Shown: positions 23,880-32,366 of the stretch, piece by piece
How the letters are laid out: the number at the start of each line of letters is the position of its first letter
How positions within the stretch are numbered: the stretch's first letter is position 1
NCBI GenBank assembly: GCA_024224155.1
Contig: JAAENP010000196.1
Coordinates: 1 to 44,129, forward strand
Length of the DNA stretch: 44,129 nt
Reading direction: 5' to 3'
DNA from: a bacterium
GTDB taxonomy: Bacteria; Acidobacteriota; Thermoanaerobaculia; Multivoradales; JAHEKO01
Position numbers and translations under genes: made by a program
The notes under the pieces: model-generated
Told to the model about the DNA's origin: nothing
Databases searched by the model: none
What the model saw: the letters and a program-made list of their open reading frames with translations, nothing else

Positions 23880-25886
23880 TTAGGCGACCCTTTCTCTGGT
23901 TCGACCCTCGGCAAGCTCACGAACAAGGCGTGAGCGGTTGCGCCATTCTCCCAAGGCCAGAAGGGGGAAATAGAGCGCGTAGCCGTGGTAGTTAAGGTAG
24001 AACACCTTTGGAAAACCGGTACCGGTCCAGGCTCCGTCTCGCCAGCCGCCGTCCTCCAGTTGGCAAGAGACCAGAAAGTCGACACCCCGACGCGCCTCAG
24101 CGCAGTTCGCGCCACCGGCCGCCATGAGGCCCATGAGTGCCCAGGCGGTCTGGCTGGCCGTGCTCGGCCCGACGCCCTTCAGAGCCGGGTTGCTGTAGGA
24201 CTCGGGCAGCTCACCCCAGCCGCCGTCCGGATTCTGCTTGCTGCGCAGCCAGTCGGCCGCACGCCGCGCCCAAGGCCTACTCATGTCCTCTCCCGCCGCG
24301 GCCAGCCCCACGAGCGCCAGCCACGTTCCGTAGAGGTAGTTGCAGCCCCAACGGCCGTACCACGAACCGTCGGCCTCCTGCTCCGCCCTGATGAAGCGGA
24401 CACCGCGCCGGATCGCCGGATCGCCGCGATCGATTCCGAGACCGATCAGGGCTTCGATCACTCGCGACGTGATGTCGGTCGTCGACGGATCGATCATCGC
24501 ATTGTGATCGGCAAAGGGTATGAAGGTCAGAAACTCCCGATCGCAGCCCTTGTCGAACGAGGCCCACCCACCGTCGCGATTCTGCATCGAGAGGAGCCAG
24601 TCCCGAGCCCGGTCCATCGCTCCCTCGACGGCCAAAGACACCTCTCCGGACGCCCTCAGTCCGTTCAGCCCCTTCAAGACCTCGGCGGTATCGTCGCAAT
24701 CGGGGTAGTTCTCGTTCGAATACTCGAAAAACCAACCGCCGACCGGTCCCGCCGGGTTCTTCTGGCGCCAGTCGCCCGGGCGCCTGACCTCCTTGTCGGC
24801 CAGCCACGAGCCGGCCCTCGTGAAGGCCGGATGGTCGGGCGCCAACCCGGAGCCGACCAGAGAAGAGACCGCAAGCGCCGTGTCCCAGACCGGAGACTTG
24901 CAGGGCTGGACACGCAGTGTCTCGCCGTCCTCGATCTCGAGCTTCTCGAGCTCTCGAATCTGACTTGCCAGCACCGGATCGTCTTGCGAATAGCCCAAGC
25001 TCTCCAGAGCGATGATGGTGTTGACGATCGGCGGAAAGATCGCCGCCAGGCCGTCACTCTCGGGCAAGCGCTCGAGAATCCAGGCCTCGGCACGGTTGAT
25101 CGCCAGCTGGCGAAAAGGATGGAAGGGTATGAGCTGGCAGAACTTGATGAAGCGATCGATCAGAACGAAAACGAGACCCCAGAGCCTGCCCCGCAGACCG
25201 CTAACCGCCGGGTGCTCATGACGCGTGTCATCGACTCTGAGCTCGCCTATGCCGGCGCCCTCGGGCACCTCTCCTGCCGGCTTGAGCGCCCAGATAATCG
25301 CGAGCGGCACGACGATCGCGCGAGACCAGGCGGACATCTCGTAGAGGTTGAATGGGAACCACTTCGGTAGCAGCACGAGCTCCGGGGGAACGGCCGGAGC
25401 GCGATTCCAGTCGTACTGCCCGAACACCGACAGATAGAGCTTGGTGAACGAGTTACAGGCCTCGAGGCCTCCCGCCTCGAGTATCGCTCGGCGGGCGCGG
25501 CTCATCGGCTCCGAGCTCGGGTCGTCGCCCAGGATCTTGAGAACGAAGTAGGCCTTGACGGAAGCGCTGACGTCGGCCGGCCCGCCCGGATACAGGCTCC
25601 AGCCCCCCTCCGACCTTTGCGACCGGCGAAGATGCTCTGCCGCCTTGTGCACGCGGGCCTCGTCGGCGCGGCCCAGATACTGCATCGTGAGGATGTACTC
25701 CGACTCCAGAATCAGGTCGCCCTCGAGCTCGGCACACCAGTGGCCGTCCGCCGCTTGGCGTTCCAGCAGGCACCCTTGCGCCCTCGTGACCGCCTCTTCC
25801 AGGCCCTGCGCGAAGTCCAGGTCTCTCGGTTCTTCGGCTCCAGCCAAGGATGAAAATCTTTCCCCCTCGGGCTCTCGTGGCTTCAT
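23880..25886 (-). CDS. shc: Squalene-hopene cyclase
   Basis: A 668-residue class II triterpene cyclase that turns squalene into hopene or hopanol at the membrane. The catalytic acid motif DCDDT is at residues 396-400. Several QW repeats are visible: QNRDGGWASF, QEADGSWYGRWG, QNPDGGWGE and QLEDGGWRDG. CKSPVWDTALAV and SNENYPDCDDTAEV are strongly conserved. The length is normal. The ATG at 25886 (MKPREPEG) was chosen because the upstream frame is non-conserved and enters the divergent promoter region. Its Shine-Dalgarno is poor, so the start could vary slightly. It is the first gene of the minus-strand hopanoid and mevalonate block and is followed 4 bp later by hpnH. Confidence 0.97.
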   Translation of the reverse strand: MKPREPEGERFSSLAGAEEPRDLDFAQGLEEAVTRAQGCLLERQAADGHWCAELEGDLILESEYILTMQYLGRADEARVHKAAEHLRRSQRSEGGWSLYPGGPADVSASVKAYFVLKILGDDPSSEPMSRARRAILEAGGLEACNSFTKLYLSVFGQYDWNRAPAVPPELVLLPKWFPFNLYEMSAWSRAIVVPLAIIWALKPAGEVPEGAGIGELRVDDTRHEHPAVSGLRGRLWGLVFVLIDRFIKFCQLIPFHPFRQLAINRAEAWILERLPESDGLAAIFPPIVNTIIALESLGYSQDDPVLASQIRELEKLEIEDGETLRVQPCKSPVWDTALAVSSLVGSGLAPDHPAFTRAGSWLADKEVRRPGDWRQKNPAGPVGGWFFEYSNENYPDCDDTAEVLKGLNGLRASGEVSLAVEGAMDRARDWLLSMQNRDGGWASFDKGCDREFLTFIPFADHNAMIDPSTTDITSRVIEALIGLGIDRGDPAIRRGVRFIRAEQEADGSWYGRWGCNYLYGTWLALVGLAAAGEDMSRPWARRAADWLRSKQNPDGGWGELPESYSNPALKGVGPSTASQTAWALMGLMAAGGANCAEARRGVDFLVSCQLEDGGWRDGAWTGTGFPKVFYLNYHGYALYFPLLALGEWRNRSRLVRELAEGRTRERVA

Positions 25887-26045
25887 CTCTCGATGTCTCG
25901 ACAACTTTCCCCCGGCTGTCCCCGATTGTCGACCTTTCGCGCCTTTGTGGTGATTCTCCGGTTTTTCGACCCCATCTTGCTCCAAGTACGAGCATAGGTA
26001 GGAAACAGATTCGCCGTTCTCGACCCCAATTCCCTGCAAGGACCA

Positions 26046-26051
26046 TACAAT
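26046..26051 (+). promoter_or_regulatory. Possible -10 box of the TatT-like gene
   Basis: TACAAT, one base from the TATAAT consensus, ends 8 bases before the ATG at 26060. Transcription would then start at or next to the ATG, suggesting a nearly leaderless mRNA. No good -35 box is visible 17 bases upstream and there is no clear Shine-Dalgarno, so the call is weak. Confidence 0.3.
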
Positions 26052-26059
26052 GACTCGGG

Positions 26060-26923
26060 ATGAGCGCGCGTCTTGGAGTCCTCCTTTTGTCGCTGCTGCT
26101 CTGTGTCCAAGCAGCGGCCGGCGCAACGGTGCTTCAAGACCTGGCCAGAGGCGATGAGGCCTACGCCCGCCGAGCCGAGGGACACACGGGACTCTGGGCG
26201 GCCCCGGGACCGATTTCCGAGGCCATCGAGGCCTACGAAAAGGCCCTGCTGGCCGATCCCGACAACCAGCTCGCGCGCACGAAGCTGCTCCGGGCCCTGT
26301 TCTTCAAAGGTGACTATGTCGTCAGGGATCGCGACACCAAGCTGCGCATCTTCGAGCGCGGGCAGGCAGTCGGGGAGGATGGCATTACTCGCTTGATCGC
26401 CGGCACGAAACTCGACCGCGCGGGTGGCAAGCACCACGACGAGCTCATCGAACACCTGCGAAACGAGCCCCATGCGGCCGGAGTCTACTATTGGTCCGCG
26501 ATTCACTGGGGGCTCTGGGGAAGGCATCGAGGAAAGATCGCCGCCGCACGCCAGGGAGTTGCTTCCAAAGTGCGCAACTACGCCAGGATCGTCAACTCGG
26601 TCGATAGTACCTACGAGAGCGGTGGCGGTCACCGCATGCTGGGTCGCCTGCACGCCGAAGCACCCAAGATCCCCTTTGTCACCGGCTGGGTGAGTCGCGC
26701 CCTGGCCATCTCGGAGCTGGAGGCCGCACGGTCGTTCTCCGATGATCCACTGACGCTCCTCTACTACATCGAAGCGTTGTTCGAATACGACACCTCCAGG
26801 CACGACGAGGCCATTGATCTCCTGCGCTCGCTGGTGACGAGGGAGCCCGAGCCCGGTGCCGTCGTCGAGCACATGCGAGCGGTGTCGGACGCTCGCGTTC
26901 TTCTCGACCGTCTGAGCAAGTGA
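26060..26923 (+). CDS. TatT-like TRAP-associated TPR protein
   Basis: A 287-residue exported protein resembling the TatT family (T component of Treponema TRAP transporters), which forms TPR-like bundles thought to pass hydrophobic ligands. A signal peptide is clear (LGVLLLSLLLCVQAAAGA), and a Cys at residue 15 could be lipidated, though the surrounding bases do not form a classic lipobox. TPR-like helices appear around AIEAYEKALLADPDNQLARTKL, and ARGDEAYARRA precedes them. The AAGVYYWSAIHWGLWGRHRGK segment and PFVTGWVSRALAISELEAARSFSDDPLTLLYY fit the family pattern. No TRAP P, Q or M component is in the window. It starts 173 bp from shc in the opposite direction and is followed by a dehydratase gene after 31 bp. 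Confidence 0.7.
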   Translation: MSARLGVLLLSLLLCVQAAAGATVLQDLARGDEAYARRAEGHTGLWAAPGPISEAIEAYEKALLADPDNQLARTKLLRALFFKGDYVVRDRDTKLRIFERGQAVGEDGITRLIAGTKLDRAGGKHHDELIEHLRNEPHAAGVYYWSAIHWGLWGRHRGKIAAARQGVASKVRNYARIVNSVDSTYESGGGHRMLGRLHAEAPKIPFVTGWVSRALAISELEAARSFSDDPLTLLYYIEALFEYDTSRHDEAIDLLRSLVTREPEPGAVVEHMRAVSDARVLLDRLSK

Positions 26924-26954
26924 GAGCCTGACCTGACCCCTCCGTCCGCAGACA

Positions 26955-27935
26955 ATGGCCGTCTCCATCACCGCCGCCGAGGTCTTTCCGCAGATCGAGC
27001 TCGCCGCCCAGCGACTCGCGGGATATGCGAACGTCACTCCGATCCATTCCTCTCGCACCCTCGACGAGCTTGTCCGAGGCAGCGTTTTTCTCAAGTGCGA
27101 GAACTTCCAACGGGTCGGTGCTTTCAAGTTTCGCGGCGCCTTCAACACGATGTCGCAGCTTTCGAGGGCCGAGCGCGCCGCCGGCGTTCTGACCTACTCC
27201 TCGGGTAACCATGCCCAAGGCGTGGCCCTCGCCGGCAAGCTGCTCGACATCCCGACGACCATCGTGATGCCGACCAACGCGCCGAAGGTGAAGCGCGCCG
27301 CCACCGAGAGCTACGGCGCCCGCGTGATCGAGTACGACCCGGCAAAGACCACCCGGCGTGAAGTCGCCGAGCAGCTGGCTTCCGAACGGGACTTCACGCT
27401 CATACCGCCCTTCGACCACCTACAGATCCTCGCCGGCCAGGGCACCGCCGCTCTCGAGCTCCATCGCCAGGTACCCGAGCTCGACCTGTTCCTGGCACCG
27501 GTCGGCGGCGGCGGTCTGATGTCCGGATGCGCCGTAGCCACCAAGGCCGTCGCGCCATCATGCCGGGTGGTGGGCATCGAGCCGGAGGTCGCCGATGACG
27601 CCACTCGCTCGTTCAAGACCGGCCGGCTTCACACAGTCAAGAACCCACCGACCATCGCCGACGGCACCCGCACGCAGTCCCTCGGCGAGCACAATTTTCC
27701 GCTGTTTCTCGAGTGCGTCGATGACATGGTCACGGTGTCCGAAGAGGCGATCAAGAAAGCCGTGCGGTTCTTGATCCAACGCACCAAGCTCGTGGTTGAG
27801 CCCTCCGGTGCCCTCGGCGTCGCGGCGCTGCTCTCCGGAGCCGTCGAGCCCGGCAAGAGAACCGGGGTTCTGATCAGCGGCGGCAACGTGGACCCCGAGG
27901 TTCTGGCGGAGATTCTCGGCGTCTCAGTTGAATAG
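26955..27935 (+). CDS. PLP-dependent threonine/serine dehydratase family protein
   Basis: A 326-residue fold-type II PLP enzyme, likely a threonine dehydratase or a relative acting on serine or hydroxyaspartate. The PLP lysine sits in VGAFKFRGAFNT near residue 60. YSSGNHAQGVALAGKLL and the phosphate-binding PVGGGGLMSGCA are canonical, and LISGGNVDPEVL closes the domain. It lacks the C-terminal ACT regulatory domain of biosynthetic IlvA (about 500 residues). It is therefore the short, catabolic or racemase-like type. It is probably in one transcript with the TatT-like gene. The exact amino acid substrate is open. Confidence 0.92.
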   Translation: MAVSITAAEVFPQIELAAQRLAGYANVTPIHSSRTLDELVRGSVFLKCENFQRVGAFKFRGAFNTMSQLSRAERAAGVLTYSSGNHAQGVALAGKLLDIPTTIVMPTNAPKVKRAATESYGARVIEYDPAKTTRREVAEQLASERDFTLIPPFDHLQILAGQGTAALELHRQVPELDLFLAPVGGGGLMSGCAVATKAVAPSCRVVGIEPEVADDATRSFKTGRLHTVKNPPTIADGTRTQSLGEHNFPLFLECVDDMVTVSEEAIKKAVRFLIQRTKLVVEPSGALGVAALLSGAVEPGKRTGVLISGGNVDPEVLAEILGVSVE

Positions 27936-28034
27936 CAGGGAACGGCGCCGGACGGACAGCCGGTTCCGCCCTCGACCAGCGCTCGAGCCTTTCGGCTCAT
28001 GCGATCCGGCGGACTCTTGGAGAGGTCGGCTCGG

Positions 28035-28114
28035 GCGATTTGCGCGTCTCCTCGCTACCTTCCGCGAACAGGAGCCGTGTTGCCGAGCGCCCCGCTGCGG
28101 TGCGGGCAAATCGC
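28035..28114. repeat. Imperfect palindrome in the 27936-28446 gap
   Basis: GCGATTTGC (28035-28043) and GCAAATCGC (28106-28114) are exact inverted copies 62 bp apart, in the 511-base gap between the dehydratase and the Nudix fusion gene. The rest of the left part of this gap has no convincing gene. The open frame across it is Arg-rich with no recognisable domain. Confidence 0.5.
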
Positions 28115-28286
28115 TGCTCCTCACCTCCCCCTCCACTCGCCACGCCGGAGCCTCGCACCGCCTCAAACGGCTCCGCGCCGGCAAGGCCGGAACCGGCTCT
28201 TGTGCCGGAAACATGGCTCGATTCAACGGTCCGAGACGGCGTCGGCTGCCGGAGGCTCGCCGACACAAAGCACGCAGAAAAGGCGG

Positions 28287-28440
28287 CTCGGCGGGTGATT
28301 CGCCAGTGGGCTCGCCGCAAAGCGCTCCTAGGATCGAGTCGGAGGTCTCTGACGGTTTGCGCGCAGCGGCGCGCAGGCGAGAGCCCGACCCGTTGGAGGC
28401 CTTCTAGCTCGAGCCGGCCACTGGCGAATCGCCCGTCGGG
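28287..28440. repeat. Structured intergenic repeat, copy R3
   Basis: A 23-bp uninterrupted helix closes this element. Positions 28287-28309 pair with 28418-28440, including three G-U type pairs and a 13-base exact inverted core (GATTCGCCAGTGG). The 108-base interior holds two small hairpins, 28338-28353 (loop GGTC) and 28358-28375 (TGCGCGC/GCGCGCA). The right arm word CTGGCGAATCGCCCGTCG recurs, split by 11 bases, in the element at 4438-4575. It ends 6 bp before the stop of the Nudix fusion gene, in a convergent gap. Confidence 0.7.
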
Positions 28441-28446
28441 GCGCCA

Positions 28447-30099
28447 TCAACCAGCGTCGGAGGATTCTCGGACTTTCCAGCGCTCGATCGAGCCCAGTCG
28501 TTCCAGTCGGATCAAGTGCGCCTCGAGTTGCCGCGCCGCCAGCGGATGGGCCTGCTCGGGCACATCGTCGTAGACGGTCGACAGCAGCTCCTGGGTATCT
28601 CTCAGACCCTCGTTCCAGGCCTCGAGGACCTTGCTCTCTCGCCAGAGGCGGTGCCTGAGGTATTCGGTGAGCTTCTCCTTCACCGCAATTGTTGGCGGCC
28701 CGTGCGCGGGGAACAGCGTCTTCGCGCCCAGATCGCGCATCCGCTCGAGCGAGGCCAGATAGTCGTCCATATCGCCCTCGGGTGGATCGATCACGATCGT
28801 GCCGAATCCAGCGGTCAGATCTCCGCCCAGCAACGACCCCCCACCCTCGTCATGGAACGTGACGTGCCCTTGCGCATGTCCCGGGGTGTGCGAGATCAGG
28901 ACCGGAAACGGCGGCTCGCCTTCGAGGACTACCCGCTCTCCGTCTCTGAGATCGCGATCGACCCCGATGCCGGCCGAGGACAGTCGCTTTGCCGTCTCGG
29001 CATGCGCCGCGACCGGCACACCCAGTTCCGCGCGGAGTCGTTGAACACCGCCGACGTGGTCGGGATGGTGGTGGGTCAACCAGATCGCGGCGACCTTGCG
29101 GCCGTCGGTCTTCTCCAGATCGCGAATGGCTTGGATCATTCCATCGATCATCTCCGGGAACGGCGAGCCCGGATCAATCAGTACAGCTTCGCTCCGGCCA
29201 AGAATGTAGGCGTTGGTGTAGGCCGCCGGCGGCAGCGTCGGGGTTCTCAGCGGAAACATCAGGACACCGGGCCGGAACTCGATTCTGCGGAACGGTCCGA
29301 GGTTGACCTCAAACGGCTCGCGCAGCCTGGCCAGCCCCGTCTCGGACGGACCGTCCTCGGCCATGACTTTCAGGATGTGCAGAATGGGCGGCGCCGTCAC
29401 CACCTCGCCTGTCTCCCAGCGGCGGATGGCCTCGGCGGGCCGTATCCACTCCCCCGCCACTAGCTCGCCGTCGATCACGCTCGGCTGCGGCTCCCGGTCG
29501 GTAGGCCATTCCAGCAGGAAGAACCTATTGTCGAACCGGACCGGCCCGAGCGGCGGCGTCAGCCAGCGGCCGGCATAGACCAGCTCGCCAGCGTCGAGCT
29601 GCAGATCGCGCCCCGAGGCATCGCGGAGCTCTGCCCAGACTGCCTCGAAGTTCGCCCCCCGCTCGAGGCTCGCGTGCCTCGAGGTCTCGAACAGTTTGGA
29701 GTCGACCGAATCGGCACCACGCGCCAGCAGAATCCCGGTCTCTTCGAAGAGCTCTCGAAGAACGCACGCCATGATCCCGCGGGCGTCGATGGGCTCGAGC
29801 TCGATACCGTCAAGGACGTCGGCCGGCATCGCGGCCTCATTCGATGCGCCTTTGATGCCCGCGGGCGCCCCGAGAACTAGGAGATCGGTGTCCGAGCGTG
29901 ACCGGCCTCCACCCGGAAAGGCGTGAAAGCCGCCCATGAAGGCCAACTTCTTCGAGCGCTCGACCCAGTAGACCTCGACGTCACCGTCCGAGCCGGGAAC
30001 ATGACGCCACAGCACCGCTCCCCCCGAAGCACGCACCTTGGGCCGGGGCGCTTCGAGCCCCAGGCTCAACACCTTCTCGTAGAGACTCACTTCGCTCAC
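28447..30099 (-). CDS. Nudix hydrolase-metallo-beta-lactamase fusion protein
   Basis: A two-domain protein of about 550 residues. The N-terminal Nudix-like part runs from VRASGGAVLWR through MGGFHAFPGGG to VLRELFEETGILLARG, a near-complete Nudix box (RELxEExGI). A long insert separates GGG from the helix. The C-terminal metallo-beta-lactamase domain has THHHPDHVGG, the His-x-His-x-Asp-His zinc motif, HTPGHAQGHV, GGDLTAGFG and FPAHGPP. A winged-helix-like tail as in LACTB2 nucleases follows. The GTG at 30099 (VSEVSLYEK) was preferred because it leaves about 100 bp for a promoter. An ATG at 30177 is also in frame. The pairing suggests clean-up of nucleotides or thioesters, but the substrate is unknown. 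Confidence 0.87.
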   Translation of the reverse strand: MSEVSLYEKVLSLGLEAPRPKVRASGGAVLWRHVPGSDGDVEVYWVERSKKLAFMGGFHAFPGGGRSRSDTDLLVLGAPAGIKGASNEAAMPADVLDGIELEPIDARGIMACVLRELFEETGILLARGADSVDSKLFETSRHASLERGANFEAVWAELRDASGRDLQLDAGELVYAGRWLTPPLGPVRFDNRFFLLEWPTDREPQPSVIDGELVAGEWIRPAEAIRRWETGEVVTAPPILHILKVMAEDGPSETGLARLREPFEVNLGPFRRIEFRPGVLMFPLRTPTLPPAAYTNAYILGRSEAVLIDPGSPFPEMIDGMIQAIRDLEKTDGRKVAAIWLTHHHPDHVGGVQRLRAELGVPVAAHAETAKRLSSAGIGVDRDLRDGERVVLEGEPPFPVLISHTPGHAQGHVTFHDEGGGSLLGGDLTAGFGTIVIDPPEGDMDDYLASLERMRDLGAKTLFPAHGPPTIAVKEKLTEYLRHRLWRESKVLEAWNEGLRDTQELLSTVYDDVPEQAHPLAARQLEAHLIRLERLGSIERWKVRESSDAG

Positions 30100-30200
30100 G
30101 CGCGGTGTTTTAGCACACCGAGCCTCCCGGCACTCTCCGGTTGATACGCTAACCTGCATCTCCGACAGCCGAAGCATCCCGCTCTTCGACGGCCTGAGCC

Positions 30201-31352
30201 ATGCCCCGATATCCGCATATCGCGCCTACCATCGCCGGCATGACCGGCTCGATCTACTCCTCACTCGTGCACCGGCTGCACAGCTTCGAAGGCGAGACCT
30301 ATCCGTTTCACATCGGCGACACTTGGATGGAACCCGCCGTCGGCACCCGGATGGAAGACCTGACGGTCGCCGACTACCCGGGCATGCATCGCTACGCACC
30401 AGTTCAGGGCCGGAGAGACCTGCTCGAGGTCATTGCAGGGCGAACGCTCGAACGCACGGGCGCCGCCGCAGAGGCGAAGGACATTCTGGTGACCGCGGGA
30501 GCCACGGGAGCCCTCGGCGCGATCATCGGCGCGATCGCCGAGCCCGGAGACGAGGTCCTGTTGCTGGCGCCTTACTGGCCGCTGATCTCGGGAATCGTGC
30601 GCTCGGCGCGAGCCACCGCCGTCGACGTGCCCCTGATCGGAAGTGCCGATTCTCGGGAAACCGCGCTCGAGATCGTCAAGTCGCATCTCACCGATCGAGC
30701 GGTCGCCATCTACTGGAACTCGCCCAACAATCCGACCGGACGAGTCATCCCGAAATCCTGGATCGAGGCGTTGGTGGCCTGGGCGATCTCCGAAGACCTT
30801 TGGATCCTCGCCGACGAGGTCTACGAGAACTACGTGTTCGACGGCGAGCCCACCTACGCCCGCCCGCTCGCACCCGAGCGCACGTTTTCGATTCACTCCT
30901 GCTCCAAGGCGTTCGGCATGGCCGGCAACCGCTGTGGTTACGCCATCGGCCCGGGCGACACCATGTTTCACGTCCGCAAGGTCTCGACCCACACTTTCTA
31001 CTCGACACCCACCGCCGCCCAGATCGCCGCTCGGCGGGCCTACGCCGGCCCCGGCGACACCTGGGCGGCGGAAGCCTGTGCAAAGTACGCTGAGCTCGGC
31101 GTCGCCGCCGCGGCGAGGCTCGGGGTCGAGCCCCCGGAAGGCAGCACGTTCCTGTTTCTCGACGTCGCCGAGTTTCTCGACGGCGAGGGCCTCATGGGTT
31201 TTCTATCCAGGTGCGTCGATCGGGGCATCCTCCTGGCCCCCGGACCGAGCTTCGGCCCCTATCCGACCCACGTGCGACTCTGCTACACGGCGACGTCCCC
31301 CGAGGTCACCGAGCGTGGTATCGACAGCCTTGCCCGGTTGCTCGATCGGTAG
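30201..31352 (+). CDS. Class I/II PLP-dependent aminotransferase
   Basis: A 383-residue fold-type I aminotransferase. The expected landmarks are present: RYAPVQGRRDLLEVI, TAGATGALGAIIGAI, YWNSPNNPTGRVIP (substrate and PLP binding), ILADEVYENYVFDG and the PLP lysine in SCSKAFGMAGNRCGYAIG. FGPYPTHVRLCYT near the end carries the Arg that binds the substrate carboxylate. The family is broad (aspartate, aromatic and branched-chain amino acids) and I cannot assign a substrate. It is divergent from the Nudix fusion gene and followed after 21 bp by a small hypothetical gene on the same strand, probably co-transcribed. Confidence 0.92.
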   Translation: MPRYPHIAPTIAGMTGSIYSSLVHRLHSFEGETYPFHIGDTWMEPAVGTRMEDLTVADYPGMHRYAPVQGRRDLLEVIAGRTLERTGAAAEAKDILVTAGATGALGAIIGAIAEPGDEVLLLAPYWPLISGIVRSARATAVDVPLIGSADSRETALEIVKSHLTDRAVAIYWNSPNNPTGRVIPKSWIEALVAWAISEDLWILADEVYENYVFDGEPTYARPLAPERTFSIHSCSKAFGMAGNRCGYAIGPGDTMFHVRKVSTHTFYSTPTAAQIAARRAYAGPGDTWAAEACAKYAELGVAAAARLGVEPPEGSTFLFLDVAEFLDGEGLMGFLSRCVDRGILLAPGPSFGPYPTHVRLCYTATSPEVTERGIDSLARLLDR

Positions 31353-31373
31353 CTTTTCCGTACTGTCGCTGCC

Positions 31374-31742
31374 ATGAGTGACCATGACGGCTCCAAGTTC
31401 GCCAATAGACTCGAGAAAAACACCTACCAGAATGACACGCTGGTTCATTTCGGAACCGCCCCATCGCAGAGGGACCCCGAAAGCTGGGTCGGAGTGCCCG
31501 AACGGCTCGTCGCTCGCCTGACCAGTCTGGGGATGGCCTACGAGCTCCACCACGTCCAGATGATCGACATCTACGACGACACCACCTTCCGGAGTCAGCA
31601 GTGCGAGAAGCTCTACGGCGAGCTCGAGTTTCTGGCCGGAGTGACCAAGGACGCTTTACTGGGCGAGGTCATCAACACCCTCGCAGGCCTTCTCAAACCG
31701 GTCCTCGGCAAGCCGCACCATCTCATGGTAAGCGGCAACTGA
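31374..31742 (+). CDS. Hypothetical protein
   Basis: A 122-residue protein that I do not recognise. It has no signal peptide or membrane segment. The composition is mixed and soluble-looking, with SQRDPESWVGVPERLVARLTS and a predicted helical C-terminal half (YGELEFLAGVTKDALLGEVINTLAGLL). It follows the aminotransferase by 21 bp, which suggests one transcript. It ends 3 bp from the convergent yceI-like gene. The tight packing on both sides and codon use similar to its neighbours support a real gene. Confidence 0.65.
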   Translation: MSDHDGSKFANRLEKNTYQNDTLVHFGTAPSQRDPESWVGVPERLVARLTSLGMAYELHHVQMIDIYDDTTFRSQQCEKLYGELEFLAGVTKDALLGEVINTLAGLLKPVLGKPHHLMVSGN

Positions 31743-31745
31743 AAA

Positions 31746-32366
31746 CTAGCTCTCGTCGACGGTTTCCTCTTCCGGCCGGGAGGCCTCGAGCGCGAAGCTG
31801 ATCTTGACGTCGTTGCCGACGACCAGACCACCGGTGTCCATCACGCGGCTGAACGAGACGCCGTAGTCCTGACGATCGATCGTGAGTCCCCCCTCGATAC
31901 CGATCCGTAGCGTGCCGCGAGCCGAGATCGGTCCGCCGAAGGTCACCGGCATCTGAATCTCGTTGGTGGTTCCGCGGATCGTGAGATTCCCGGTAACCAG
32001 ATACTCGCCGTCACCGGCACTCTCGATCTTGGTGCTCTCGAAGGTCAGCTGGCCGTGATTCTCGGCATCGAAGAAGTCGGCGCTGCGCAAATGGCCATCC
32101 CTCTGCTCGTGATTGGTGTCGACGCTGTCGGCAACGATTTCGAGCTTCACCGAGGAGTTGACCAGGTCCTCTTCGTCGATCATCAGCTCGCCCGAGAACT
32201 CCTTGAACTCGCCCCGAACACTGGTGATCCCGAAGTGCTTGACCGAGAAACCGATGTTGGAATGGCTATTGTCGATGGCATAGGTCTCAGCGGCCTGAAC
32301 CGCGGGCACGGCAAAGGTGGCCAGAGCGGCCGCCAGGGCCAGGGTCGAAAGGAATCTTGATCGCAT
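31746..32366 (-). CDS. YceI-family periplasmic protein
   Basis: A 206-residue lipocalin-like YceI protein, periplasmic, thought to bind isoprenoid or other amphiphilic lipids. A signal peptide is clear (STLALAAALATFAVPAVQA), with cleavage before AETYAID. The conserved pattern AIDNSHSNIGFSVKHFGITSVRGEFKEF is followed by DTNHEQRDGHLRSADFFDAENHGQLTFES, YLVTGNLTIRGTT and DYGVSFS. These are typical of the family, including the Asn-His-rich DxRDxHLRSxDFF stretch. The ATG at 32366 was chosen because GAGGAG lies 7 bases upstream. The last residues are acidic (EEETVDES). A role with polyprenoids would fit the region, but there is no direct genetic link. Confidence 0.95.
   Translation of the reverse strand: MRSRFLSTLALAAALATFAVPAVQAAETYAIDNSHSNIGFSVKHFGITSVRGEFKEFSGELMIDEEDLVNSSVKLEIVADSVDTNHEQRDGHLRSADFFDAENHGQLTFESTKIESAGDGEYLVTGNLTIRGTTNEIQMPVTFGGPISARGTLRIGIEGGLTIDRQDYGVSFSRVMDTGGLVVGNDVKISFALEASRPEEETVDES

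Noticed and set aside
27928-28407. Plus-strand open frame of 159 codons in the gap after the dehydratase gene
   Set aside because: Arg-, Ser- and Pro-rich with no domain. It overlaps the dehydratase stop and runs through the palindromic elements, as expected of non-coding high-GC DNA.
28287-28440. Integron attC-like recombination site
   Set aside because: The size and inverted arms fit loosely, but no RYYYAAC/GTTRRRY boundary pair is present and there is no integrase or cassette array.
30103-30120. Hairpin CGGTGT/ACACCG upstream of the Nudix fusion gene as a terminator
   Set aside because: Only six base pairs, no T-run, and located before a gene start in a divergent region.
30201-31352. Aminotransferase as the hopanoid enzyme HpnO
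   Set aside because: HpnO belongs to class III aminotransferases. This protein has class I/II motifs and is on the other strand outside the hopanoid block.
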